Below are positions 9,801 through 16,157 of a DNA stretch of 23,342 nt, piece after piece (position 1 is the stretch's first letter; each line of letters opens with the position of its first letter). Source of the DNA: a virus; the IMG/VR virus record IMGVR_UViG_3300009124_000107, positions 1-23,342 of that record; one strand, 5' to 3'. The notes beneath the pieces are model-generated. The model made no database searches. It was not told the DNA's origin and worked only from the letters and a program-made list of their open reading frames with translations. Position numbers and translations under genes: made by a program.

Positions 9801-11349
9801 TGCATCAAATGGTGGTATTGGAGGACAAGGTGCATGGGGTAATGGTGGTACTGCTGGTGCTGGTGGTGGTTCTTCAGGTGTTTATTTCAACGGAGGAACT
9901 GCTTTCCTAGGTGCTGGCGGCGGTGGCGGCGGTGGTGGATCAGGCGGTGGTTTCAACGGTGGTGGAACTACTGATGGTTGTTATGCTGGTGGTAATAATA
10001 GATCCGCTGATACTAACTTACACGTTCAAAACTCTGCTATTGACTTCAATGGTGGTGGCAATGGAACTAGTTCTGGTTGCAGCTCTGGTGGAGGCGGAGG
10101 CGGCGGTGGTGGCGCTGGTCCTACATCAGTAGCAAGTGGTGGCGCTGCAGGTCAGGCAGGTGTCGGTCACAACGGAAACGGTGGTGGAACTGGTGGTAAG
10201 CGTGGTGACTCTACATATAGAACAAATTATTGCACTGCTACATGGTCTACTGCGAGTAATGGTGGATCACAAGGAAGTTCTGGCGGTAGCGGATATTTCA
10301 GAGTTAAAGTTGATAGAACTATTTTAAACTATGGTAATGTAGGTGGTGCAGGTGGACAGGGTGCCTCACTTAACTTTAACTTACTTGGTGAAAACATCGC
10401 CGTCAGTGCTGGTTTGCAAAGTGCAGGTTCTGGATCTACTTCTGGTGGAGATTCTGCTTCTGGTGGAGAAAATGGATATGTTCAGGTAACATACTATGGT
10501 TCTGAAGGTGGTGGAGAAATTACTGGTGAATATACAACACCTGCTGGTACTTACTACGAAGGAAATGCTGTTGGTGTTCCTGGTGGATCTCTATTTGATG
10601 GTGGAATTTGGATTAGCTCCAGTGCTGATGGTGATGTCGAAGCAGAAGAGTTGACACCAGTTAATCCTGGACTTGGAACAGGATCATCTTCTAGATTTGC
10701 TATGCCATCTGGCACTGGTGCTCCAACCTATGGTGGACTAGCAACAAAATATCTTCCATTCAATGGTCCTGGAGACAGAGAATATGTTCTTGGGGAGATT
10801 GACTTAACAAATGCAAATAGGTTAAGATTTACTATAGTTAAAGGAACCAATTTGAATGGTGGGGCTTCACCAGAAGAAGGAATTCTTGCATACTGGAGAG
10901 TAGCAGGATCCACAACAACAAATCTATTGGATACTGTTATTACAGCAAATGATGGAACAGTTGGTTGGGGTGAGTTTGATATTGTTTTGGCAGACGGTTC
11001 TAGTATTAGACAAAACAATATTGAACTAATTCTCAGACAATCTAGACCTGCTGGTAATGATGATAATACCACTGCCACGCAAGACAATTATGGTATGTCT
11101 GCCTTTACCGTATTCTATGATGAAGTAACAACTAGGGTGTTTACACCATCAGATGGTCAAACTATCTCTGACGTTGATGAAATTGTCACCAATGTTTCTG
11201 CTACACAGGCTGGAATGATTTCAACTGATGGTTTATTCGAAATGAGTTCATCAACTCCAATTTCAACAACTGCCTTAGTTTCTCCAGAAAATGATATTTC
11301 ACTTGTCACTAAATATCACAGGGTAAAATATTTGATCAAAGCACTCTAG
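6853..11349 (+). CDS. Giant collar-domain tail fibre or adhesin with polyglycine region
   Basis: This 1498-residue protein starts with a collar domain at about residues 21-74: APVGSIVSVL, YLYCDGRELN, YPFLYRSVGNTYGG. It has two HxH sites (H308/H310, H359/H361). A long middle part of beta type follows, then a glycine-rich region at about residues 763-1212 with uninterrupted runs of eight and nine glycines. Two units there start like known glycine-rich phage domains (a strand, then VAPGGGGAG or LAGAGGGGG). The C terminus, KYHRVKYLIKAL, resembles those of the two preceding genes. Polyglycine helices form the tip of the Salmonella phage S16 gp38 adhesin, so host recognition is a reasonable inference. 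The ATG overlaps the preceding stop (TAATG). No strong ribosome site is visible. Confidence 0.8.
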   Translation: MTVSYRNRFTSYKQETDGQYAPVGSIVSVLVDSFSNNTQSAEYGYKNYLYCDGRELNIRDYPFLYRSVGNTYGGSTTVEKTQPTQSGGVTKLYWINGKAFFNLLQDGSVTGGLKLPYPYGVNFRISDDGNGRGGLDATNFPYDTFFSTQAPTENVSAYLPGDGTEYAYELIFPDSVTPTPGATVVFTSGTHPNISFRKNFSESDYPFQVGTFRLPDYRDKVIVGYGAVDGEGSPTVENALINNVGQTGGRWYISQNNLIDGGVFFTVGNVRTTGYTNISADIFTYITGSVEYTLGPIDDYIFSRPVEHFHYILSSEPDEGLEAEFGSSPSDQYAVLYNKSRSNIAPFEPQGSSGLALGHSHGLTSEPLNDPRMATYGNVGGIGGEDPNVPADINYDVNDSILTNTASYSGVSLELYGTGSGEIGGFSGPAVTDKGDRYLAFGYGNSGTFGSSLQTNRSVTYTMDFTGYTQLYIFAICGNDSNGGERPNNIGEGLQVTIGGNTQQIIPSGQDFNAQNGIEAGTGFDAYDAVYAYWTQSFINIPAANQTAGQTVTISQTCQNAGGGNELQPGNEGSTNALDMFGIQSIGLRGGIPEVPPDPNGTYPVTGSPLVTISSLTYDSANGYAIAGSGAPHGFDSGMIVNISGALPVEFNGAVEVLPDQLSSVSFTYVPLNGAVPSPTTATGTITARIASGSFSDVTTTPAPKVYVINNNTVVGGKPDVFEVPGTGVIFQDQYITAPDTINMSPVATGPGESFSQITVNLVAPGGGGAGSFGDGGDAGYAYATFNWKGTNRTIYAYGGDGGTRGNNGGAGGSGGTFLIPTELINDPDFQYTAVNGIDGQTGGGTGTDTASTSGGGTDNAYGTGGNGNSTSFVTQEAGTWETYTTSGTWSAPSPSSGETSRNVQIQLAGAGGGGGNPNANSGCGGGAIGGVGGGGALLTATLSQQPSTLSYTLGTGGSPGFNNKDGNTGTGSEAGSSAGGGGASNGGIGGQGAWGNGGTAGAGGGSSGVYFNGGTAFLGAGGGGGGGGSGGGFNGGGTTDGCYAGGNNRSADTNLHVQNSAIDFNGGGNGTSSGCSSGGGGGGGGGAGPTSVASGGAAGQAGVGHNGNGGGTGGKRGDSTYRTNYCTATWSTASNGGSQGSSGGSGYFRVKVDRTILNYGNVGGAGGQGASLNFNLLGENIAVSAGLQSAGSGSTSGGDSASGGENGYVQVTYYGSEGGGEITGEYTTPAGTYYEGNAVGVPGGSLFDGGIWISSSADGDVEAEELTPVNPGLGTGSSSRFAMPSGTGAPTYGGLATKYLPFNGPGDREYVLGEIDLTNANRLRFTIVKGTNLNGGASPEEGILAYWRVAGSTTTNLLDTVITANDGTVGWGEFDIVLADGSSIRQNNIELILRQSRPAGNDDNTTATQDNYGMSAFTVFYDEVTTRVFTPSDGQTISDVDEIVTNVSATQAGMISTDGLFEMSSSTPISTTALVSPENDISLVTKYHRVKYLIKAL

Positions 11350-11354
11350 ATTAT

Positions 11355-11969
11355 ATGAATGAACATGATTTTGTCTTTCCCATCGATCACATGGTGGGGG
11401 AGTTTGATGATTTTATTGGAATTTGGAATAATTTTTTTCCTAAACAATTGTGTGAACAGGCAATTTCTAAAATTGATAAGATTTTCGAAAGTTCTGCAGT
11501 TGTCAATTCTGAGACAGGAAAGAAACAGTTCAAACATGGTAAACTTGGCAGACATGACTTTGCTTGTGTTCTGAATGATTATGATGTGAAGTTGTCAAAT
11601 ACAGTAAATGATTATCTGAAGTGTTGTCTTACTCATTATTGTAGAGAATTCGAGCAGTTACTGAGTGTAAAACTCATGTCATATGCTGTGAAAGCACAAA
11701 AAACTCCACCTGGCGGAGGTTATCATGAATGGCACTATGAAAATGCATCTTACATGAGTGCAACTCGTGAACTTGTGTGGACGATTTATCTTAATGACAT
11801 GCCAGAAGGTGAGGCTGAAACAGAGTTTTTGTATCAGAGACGTAGAATCAGACCACAAAGAGGTATGGTTTGTGTATTCCCAGCAGGCATGACTCATGTT
11901 CACAAAGGGAACACAGTTTTTACCCAAGATAAATATATCTTGACAGGATGGGCTCATAAAGTAAAATGA
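11355..11969 (+). CDS. 2-oxoglutarate/Fe(II)-dependent oxygenase, prolyl 4-hydroxylase-like
   Basis: The 204-residue protein has the order of metal and cosubstrate residues of the 2OG-Fe(II) oxygenase fold. H127 and E129 (in GGYHEWHYEN) form an HxE version of the usual HxD, H183 (in GMTHVHKGN) is the distal histidine, and K193, ten residues later, would bind 2-oxoglutarate. The size suits a stand-alone prolyl-hydroxylase-like domain. It begins five bases after the giant fibre gene and lies within the virion module, so hydroxylation of a tail protein is possible but only inferred. A GATAAATA late-promoter match lies in its 3' end. Its coding sequence overlaps the next gene by four bases (ATGA). 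Confidence 0.8.
   Translation: MNEHDFVFPIDHMVGEFDDFIGIWNNFFPKQLCEQAISKIDKIFESSAVVNSETGKKQFKHGKLGRHDFACVLNDYDVKLSNTVNDYLKCCLTHYCREFEQLLSVKLMSYAVKAQKTPPGGGYHEWHYENASYMSATRELVWTIYLNDMPEGEAETEFLYQRRRIRPQRGMVCVFPAGMTHVHKGNTVFTQDKYILTGWAHKVK
11928..11935 (+). promoter_or_regulatory. Candidate phage late promoter GATAAATA
   Basis: GATAAATA fits the NATAAATA late core of T4-like cyanophages and sits about 30 bases before the ATG at 11966. That distance would leave a normal short leader for the tail-assembly-like gene. It lies within the codons for the C terminus of the oxygenase, so selection on protein sequence alone could explain it. Confidence 0.45.
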
Positions 11970-12796
11970 CAGAATTTGCCTCAACACAAACGGTAGCGTT
12001 GTATGTGAATGCCACTACTAGGCAAATGCAGCGTGATGGAATCACCAAAAGCATTAGCGATCAGTATTGGGCTGATGAAATTGTTCCTATTCTCTATCCT
12101 GTTTGGGACTCTGATAGAGATAAACTAGAAAGTTTTATCTATTATAAGGACGGAACTTCTAAGATGCTTAAAAATAAGTATCAAAGAAATCAAAAGACTG
12201 GTGGATACAAATGGGTATCGTATGAGTTTAATCTCTCTGCATTCCCAGAACATGAGATCATTGGACTTTATAATCAGTTGAATGACAAGTTCACAAACTT
12301 CAGGGACATTGAAGAATATGATCTTGACAGACAACTCCAGAGCACATATGCAAAAGATAATATTGTAAACTGGAATAAACTAACCATGATTAGAAAGTTT
12401 CTTCTTATGGATAGTGATTGGACTCAAGTTGGTGATGCACAAATCACTGACGAACAAAAGGCACAGTGGGTGGCATATAGACAGAAGTTAAGAGATATTC
12501 CACAAGATTATAGTGGATTCCCTGCTGCTGAAGTTAAGTTTCCCATCACCCCATCTAAGTATGCTGATAGAGTAGGATCTGGTGATACCGCAGAATACTT
12601 AGATGATGACAAGAATCATTTCTTCCTTCTTAATCAGTCTGTATATCAGAAGTATTCAAATAGAATTCTTACTTATCTGTCTATCTCTATTGCAGTTAAG
12701 AATATTGATGATATGCCAGTGTCTAGAGTATATGACTCTGATACTGACACCAACCTGGATGCAATTCTTGATTCTATTGAAAACGGAGAGGTCTGA
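11966..12796 (+). CDS. Tail fibre assembly-like protein with tail assembly chaperone segment
   Basis: A 276-residue protein. Residues about 144-180 (KFLLMDSDWTQVGD, then QWVAYRQKLRDIPQ) match the pattern of the phage tail assembly chaperone family: a Leu-Leu, an Asp-Trp-Thr, then Trp-x-x-Tyr-Arg-x-x-Leu-Arg-Asp-Ile-Pro. In that family the segment usually stands near a C terminus; here it is central, with about 140 unrecognised residues before it and about 95 after it, ending in an acidic tail. Placement right after collar proteins fits a helper or component of fibre assembly. The start overlaps the preceding stop, and a late-promoter match precedes it. The function is inferred from this one segment. 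Confidence 0.7.
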   Translation: MTEFASTQTVALYVNATTRQMQRDGITKSISDQYWADEIVPILYPVWDSDRDKLESFIYYKDGTSKMLKNKYQRNQKTGGYKWVSYEFNLSAFPEHEIIGLYNQLNDKFTNFRDIEEYDLDRQLQSTYAKDNIVNWNKLTMIRKFLLMDSDWTQVGDAQITDEQKAQWVAYRQKLRDIPQDYSGFPAAEVKFPITPSKYADRVGSGDTAEYLDDDKNHFFLLNQSVYQKYSNRILTYLSISIAVKNIDDMPVSRVYDSDTDTNLDAILDSIENGEV

Positions 12797-13188
12797 TGGC
12801 ACTAATTTCATTACAACCACATTCAATTCACGATCTTTGTGTTCGTATTGCTGCTAGTGAGAACAAATATGTTCTAGTGATTGATAATCATAGATATCAC
12901 ACACTCACCGACGAGCAGCAGGCAGCAGTATGTAATTACTACAAAGATCCTATTGATGAAGAGTTTGCAAACTGGATCATTCCTGAAGCAGAGATTGATG
13001 CTATTTTAGAAGCAAAAGATCTATTCTATGTGTTTGACACAGAGATTCAGGCAACTGATAATTGCTTTGATTGGTTCCCAAGACCAGAAAATTTACCAGA
13101 TGAGAATCACTGGATTAAAGCGTATGTTGTCAAGCCAGATGGCACGATCCCATACATCAACGAGAGAGCAGTTCCAGCAGAGGGTTGA
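12796..13188 (+). CDS. Unknown 130-residue protein, end of virion module
   Basis: I do not recognise this protein. It is acidic, has no signal peptide or membrane segment, and contains an acidic helical part (PEAEIDAILEAKD) and a compact C-terminal stretch, YVVKPDGTIPYINERAVP. The ATG overlaps the TGA of the preceding gene by one base, and GGAGAGG just upstream is a good ribosome site, so it is translated with the tail-assembly-like gene. Its own stop codon lies inside the TTGACA of the next promoter. A role in tail assembly or structure is suggested only by position. Confidence 0.7.
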   Translation: MALISLQPHSIHDLCVRIAASENKYVLVIDNHRYHTLTDEQQAAVCNYYKDPIDEEFANWIIPEAEIDAILEAKDLFYVFDTEIQATDNCFDWFPRPENLPDENHWIKAYVVKPDGTIPYINERAVPAEG

Positions 13189-13214
13189 CACTGGGTTGAC
13201 TGGTGTGCTAGGGT
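13185..13214 (+). promoter_or_regulatory. Sigma70-like promoter for the 13237 gene
   Basis: TTGACA (13185-13190), an 18-base spacer and TAGGGT (13209-13214), with TG two bases before the -10 as an extended element. The TGA of the preceding gene is inside the -35 box. A second TTGAC lies 11 bases downstream at 13196. Transcription would start close to 13221, shortly before the ATG at 13237. The -10 is a weak match. Confidence 0.5.
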
Positions 13215-13236
13215 AGCAAAGCACAAGTGAAAATTT

Positions 13237-13467
13237 ATGAAAGTACCTACGCAACCCGAGTTGACACACTTGCAGCTACAAGCAATGTTACGCGATCACA
13301 ATATTCCAGAAAGCGAAGTAAAGTATCTGGGTGAGTTTGAGTATACTATTGAGTATCAAGCACATCCACAATATCACGGTCAAATGATGCATTGGTATCG
13401 CATTGGAGGCGAGCACGAGGTGCCTGTCTGCGACATCGCATCGGTCGATCGAGTGGACGAAGAATAA
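13237..13467 (+). CDS. Unknown 76-residue protein, one-gene unit
   Basis: No family is recognised. The protein is small, His- and Glu-rich and soluble, with an aromatic middle part (LGEFEYTIEYQAHPQY) and an acidic end. It stands alone between a TTGACA-type promoter 50 bases upstream and a strong intrinsic terminator ten bases downstream, which suggests expression as a separate short early transcript between the late virion genes and the helicase unit. No clear ribosome site precedes the ATG. The gene call rests on the intact frame, the flanking signals and the otherwise tightly packed genome. Confidence 0.65.
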   Translation: MKVPTQPELTHLQLQAMLRDHNIPESEVKYLGEFEYTIEYQAHPQYHGQMMHWYRIGGEHEVPVCDIASVDRVDEE

Positions 13468-13476
13468 ACTGTCACA

Positions 13477-13499
13477 GGGGGGTCTCGCACCCCCTTTTT
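13477..13499 (+). terminator. Intrinsic terminator after the 13237 gene
   Basis: Six G (13477-13482), the loop TCTCGCA, five C (13490-13494) and five T (13495-13499) form a strong G:C hairpin with a T tail. The part CACCCCCTTTTTCATGC (13488-13504) is repeated exactly at 16649-16665, in the terminator ahead of the nuclease gene. Confidence 0.88.
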
Positions 13500-13506
13500 C
13501 ATGCTC

Positions 13507-13512
13507 TATAAT
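13507..13512 (+). promoter_or_regulatory. Consensus -10 box (TATAAT) of the helicase unit
   Basis: A perfect TATAAT lies eight bases after the terminator T run. No good -35 box is present: with a 17-base spacer the position falls on CTCGCA in the terminator loop. By analogy with the composite signal at 16638-16671, transcription should start near 13519, which would exclude the ATG at 13501 as the helicase start. Confidence 0.5.
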
Positions 13513-13536
13513 AATCACATCAACGCAAGAGACCAC

Positions 13537-14787
13537 TTGACCCTGACCCTTCGCCCACACCAGCAGCGTATGCTTGACGCTCTGCAACGTGCAGATCGTG
13601 GACGCCTGACCTGCCCTACAGGCGGCGGTAAGACCCTTGTGATGATCCTTGACACCCTGCGTCGTCTTCAGCAGGCAGACCGCCCCCAGACCATTGTGGT
13701 GGTGTCTCCTCGCATCCTGTTGTCAGTTCAGCTCTATGAAGAGTTCTTTGCTGAACTGAATGGTAAGGTAGATGTTGCTGTCATGCACGTTCACAGCGGT
13801 GAAGTTGAAGGTAACAGCACCACTAAGATTCAAGAGATCCAGTGTCATGCTGCTGTGTGTGCTGCTGCTAATACTCACCAACTGATCTTCACTACTTACA
13901 ACTCGCTGCGTCGCATCAATGAGGCAGGCATTGATGTTGATACCATCTATTACGATGAGGCGCACAATTCTGTTCGCCGTGACTTTTTCAAGGAAGTTGC
14001 TGCTGCTACCCTCACTGCCAAGCAAGCATACTATTTGACTGCCACTCCTAAGTATCGTGGTGGTGCTATCAGCATGAATAATACTGATGTATATGGTTCT
14101 GAACTGATTAACGTTCCTGCTCCTGAGCTTATCAACAACGGTAGCATCATTCCTCCTACCATTCTGCCTCACGTTGTTGACATCGAGCGCCACAAGTCTC
14201 TGCTTGCTGCTGAGAATGACCGTGAGGTGCTGGTTGACATCATCAACAAACTCGATGATGATGCCGCCCAAAAGATCTTGGTTGCTGCTCCTAACACTCG
14301 TGTGCTGTGGGCGTTGCTGACTGGCACTAATGTGATGCAGCAGTTTGCTGACCGTGGTTATGATGTGCTCCACATCACCAGCAAGCACGGTGCATATGTC
14401 AACAAGACTAAGGTTGGTCGTCAAGAGTTCTTCGACACTCTTGATGCATGGGGTAAAGATCCTAACCGTAAGTTTATCATGTTTCACTACAGCATCCTGT
14501 CCGAAGGCATCAACGTGCCTGGTCTCACCCATACCATTCTTCTCCGCAATCTTCCCGTGATTGAGATGGCGCAAACCATCGGTCGTGTGATCCGTCTTGA
14601 CCGCCAGGATGCTGCTGACATCGCTGGTGGTAAGATCCCTGCGGGTAGTCTTCAGTTCTATCGCAAGCGCACTGGTTTTGTGACCGTGCCTGTCTTCACC
14701 AACTATGGTAAGCAGACTGAGAAGCGTTTGCAGCGTGTGGTAGACTCTATCTTTGTCAAAGGTGTTGCTGCTACGGAGTTTGCCTAA
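13537..14787 (+). CDS. SF2 DEAH-type helicase
   Basis: A superfamily 2 ATP-dependent nucleic acid helicase, 416 residues from the TTG at 13537. Motifs in order: Q-like LRPHQ (5-9), Walker A CPTGGGKT (26-33), DEAH (140-143), TAT (168-170), SEGINVP (322-328) and QTIGRVIR (346-353), so both RecA-like lobes are complete. The fold class is that of type III restriction helicase subunits and phage UvsW; which role it plays in replication or recombination is not decided. The frame also offers an ATG at 13501, adding 12 residues, but a TATAAT lies within those codons and AAGAGA precedes the TTG, so I prefer the TTG. All 28 arginines are CGT or CGC. It overlaps the next gene by one base (TAATG). Confidence 0.88.
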   Translation: MTLTLRPHQQRMLDALQRADRGRLTCPTGGGKTLVMILDTLRRLQQADRPQTIVVVSPRILLSVQLYEEFFAELNGKVDVAVMHVHSGEVEGNSTTKIQEIQCHAAVCAAANTHQLIFTTYNSLRRINEAGIDVDTIYYDEAHNSVRRDFFKEVAAATLTAKQAYYLTATPKYRGGAISMNNTDVYGSELINVPAPELINNGSIIPPTILPHVVDIERHKSLLAAENDREVLVDIINKLDDDAAQKILVAAPNTRVLWALLTGTNVMQQFADRGYDVLHITSKHGAYVNKTKVGRQEFFDTLDAWGKDPNRKFIMFHYSILSEGINVPGLTHTILLRNLPVIEMAQTIGRVIRLDRQDAADIAGGKIPAGSLQFYRKRTGFVTVPVFTNYGKQTEKRLQRVVDSIFVKGVAATEFA

Positions 14788-15395
14788 TGCTATTTGAGTT
14801 CGAGAATCCATTTGTATTCTGGACTAGTGTCAAAGATCATCAAAAGATCAAAGACAAACTGGTCCCGAGGATCAAACGCGACTCAGCAAATGAGGATCTC
14901 ATTCACAGACCAAATGAGTTTATGGTCTCATCATTCTATAGTCAAACATATGATTATATTACGGATGAGATGCTGAAGAATATAGTATGGGATCCTTTGG
15001 AGCAAATGCATGTAGAGAAGCAAATCATGACACCTTCAAACTATACACTGGAAGCATTTTGGTGGAATGTGTATCAGCCAGGTGGATTTGCTAAAGTTCA
15101 CTCACATGCATCTGCTGATTGGTCTGGTGTGTATCTCGTTCATTTAGAAGAACCGAATCAGACGTATTTTTACTCGCACTTCGGGCACACACCCAACACT
15201 GGGTACATGAATCAACAAAAAATCCTAGATGAGGCTGTAGAGGGTGATGTTATCCTATTTCCATCATTCTTAGAGCACTCATTTCATCCTGGTGCTAAGG
15301 ATCGTATCATTATTGCGTTTGATATTATATCAAACCATGGTCGTCCTAGAGTAAATATTGTAAAGAAAAGAAAACAGGACCTGCTCTGGTCCTGA
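14787..15395 (+). CDS. 2-oxoglutarate/Fe(II)-dependent oxygenase (small phage type)
   Basis: This 202-residue protein matches the putative 2OG-Fe(II) oxygenase family common in cyanophages. WNVYQPGGF (93-101) precedes the metal motif with H105 and H107, then WSGVYLV (112-118), GDVILFPSFLEH with distal H164, and R173 as the likely 2-oxoglutarate-binding residue, followed by IIIAFDI. Cyanophages usually carry several such enzymes; substrates are unknown. It starts on the stop of the helicase (TAATG), so the two are translated together, although no direct functional link is known. An inverted repeat overlaps its stop codon. It is only distantly similar to the oxygenase at 11355. Confidence 0.85.
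   Translation: MLFEFENPFVFWTSVKDHQKIKDKLVPRIKRDSANEDLIHRPNEFMVSSFYSQTYDYITDEMLKNIVWDPLEQMHVEKQIMTPSNYTLEAFWWNVYQPGGFAKVHSHASADWSGVYLVHLEEPNQTYFYSHFGHTPNTGYMNQQKILDEAVEGDVILFPSFLEHSFHPGAKDRIIIAFDIISNHGRPRVNIVKKRKQDLLWS
15375..15394 (+). other. Perfect inverted repeat across the oxygenase stop codon
   Basis: CAGGACC and GGTCCTG form a seven-base-pair stem around a six-base loop, ending inside the TGA. There is no T run downstream on this strand; on the opposite strand the hairpin would be followed by a T-rich tract. A second, weaker stem (TGTGAG/CTCACA, 15409-15435) follows. Together they may end or protect the helicase-oxygenase transcript. Confidence 0.4.
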
Positions 15396-15469
15396 ATCAT
15401 TAAGAATGTGTGAGGGAATCCCATTTTCTCTCACATCCAATCTAAAATACCTTAGTTCGACAGACAACC

Positions 15470-15652
15470 ATGGATCAAGACAAGCACGACAAACGCCGCG
15501 ATGCCCTGGGTCTCTTCTATGAGAGCGTATTGAAACCCGATCCAGCACTGCGCCAGTGTGCTCACAATCAGAAATGTTACCATGAGTTGATGGAATGGCG
15601 CTCACAAGTGCTAGAATATCTTGACAACCGCCGTAATGAGGAATTTAACTAA
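15470..15652 (+). CDS. Unknown 60-residue charged protein
   Basis: No family is recognised. The protein is helical and strongly charged, with Asp/Lys/Arg at the start (MDQDKHDKRRDALG) and an Arg-rich end; two cysteines (C30, C36) lie in the middle. It is the first gene after a 74-base gap holding hairpins, and TAAAAT at 15443-15448 is a possible -10 box though no -35 is visible. Its TAA overlaps the ATG of the next gene by one base, which supports it as a real member of a small-gene operon. Confidence 0.7.
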   Translation: MDQDKHDKRRDALGLFYESVLKPDPALRQCAHNQKCYHELMEWRSQVLEYLDNRRNEEFN

Positions 15653-15951
15653 TGACCATTGAAGGACGCCCCGAGATTCAACATGACTGGAAAAAAGAGT
15701 TTGAGAGACAGCGCAAAGATCGTCTCCAAGATGCTATCGATGAGTATCTCCAAGATCATGAAGTATCACCACGACGAGCGTATGAAGAGATTCTATCTTG
15801 CGTCCAAGATGTAATGGATTATCACAGAAAGAACCTTGATCGCACTACTGCGCTAAAATGTCTTCTGATGGGTCATCGTGAGATTGATTTCATGGGTGAT
15901 CCCGAACTTGCCTCTAAATGGCAATATGAAAAACTGCCCGAGCGATTCTGA
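15652..15951 (+). CDS. Unknown 99-residue helical protein
   Basis: Not recognised. It is almost wholly charged and helical, with pattern WKKEFERQRKDRLQDAID near the N terminus and a C-terminal DFMGDPELASKWQYEKLP. There is no membrane segment or known motif. The start overlaps the preceding stop (TAATG) and its own stop overlaps the next start (TGATG), so it is one of a chain of co-translated small genes between the oxygenase and the nuclease-methyltransferase unit. Confidence 0.75.
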   Translation: MTIEGRPEIQHDWKKEFERQRKDRLQDAIDEYLQDHEVSPRRAYEEILSCVQDVMDYHRKNLDRTTALKCLLMGHREIDFMGDPELASKWQYEKLPERF

Positions 15952-16157
15952 TGAATGAAAAAGAGCGTTTGCTGATTGCATTGCAGCAAATAAATAACAT
16001 CACCAATCTGATACAGGACAACCAACACAAAGAATTTCTGTATGGTAAACTGATATCGGTTGAGGTAGAATTACAAAGGCAACTCACTAACATCACATAT
16101 CATGAACGAAGAAGAGTTCAAGGCAGCAGTAAAGAACCTGCTGATGCTACAAAATAA
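15951..16157 (+). CDS. Unknown 68-residue helical protein
   Basis: Not recognised. The first 48 residues look like a real amphipathic coiled helix (MNEKERLLIALQQINN, then LIQDNQHKEFLYGKLI). The last 19 residues are encoded in DNA shared with the next gene in another frame, where composition is less protein-like. The start overlaps the previous stop (TGATG). Good evidence for the start and body; the C-terminal end may simply be read-out into the neighbour. Confidence 0.6.
   Translation: MNEKERLLIALQQINNITNLIQDNQHKEFLYGKLISVEVELQRQLTNITYHERRRVQGSSKEPADATK

Noticed and set aside
11940-11945. TTGACA before the tail-assembly-like gene
   Set aside because: No -10 box occurs at a 16-18-base distance; the nearby GATAAATA is a better candidate.
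13723-14811. Long open frame (362 codons) on the - strand
   Set aside because: It lies wholly opposite the helicase and the start of the oxygenase gene, has no motif, and arises from that gene's codon pattern.
15989-15996. AATAAATA late-promoter match
   Set aside because: It lies inside a small early-type gene, about 110 bases from the next start, with no virion gene downstream; likely chance.
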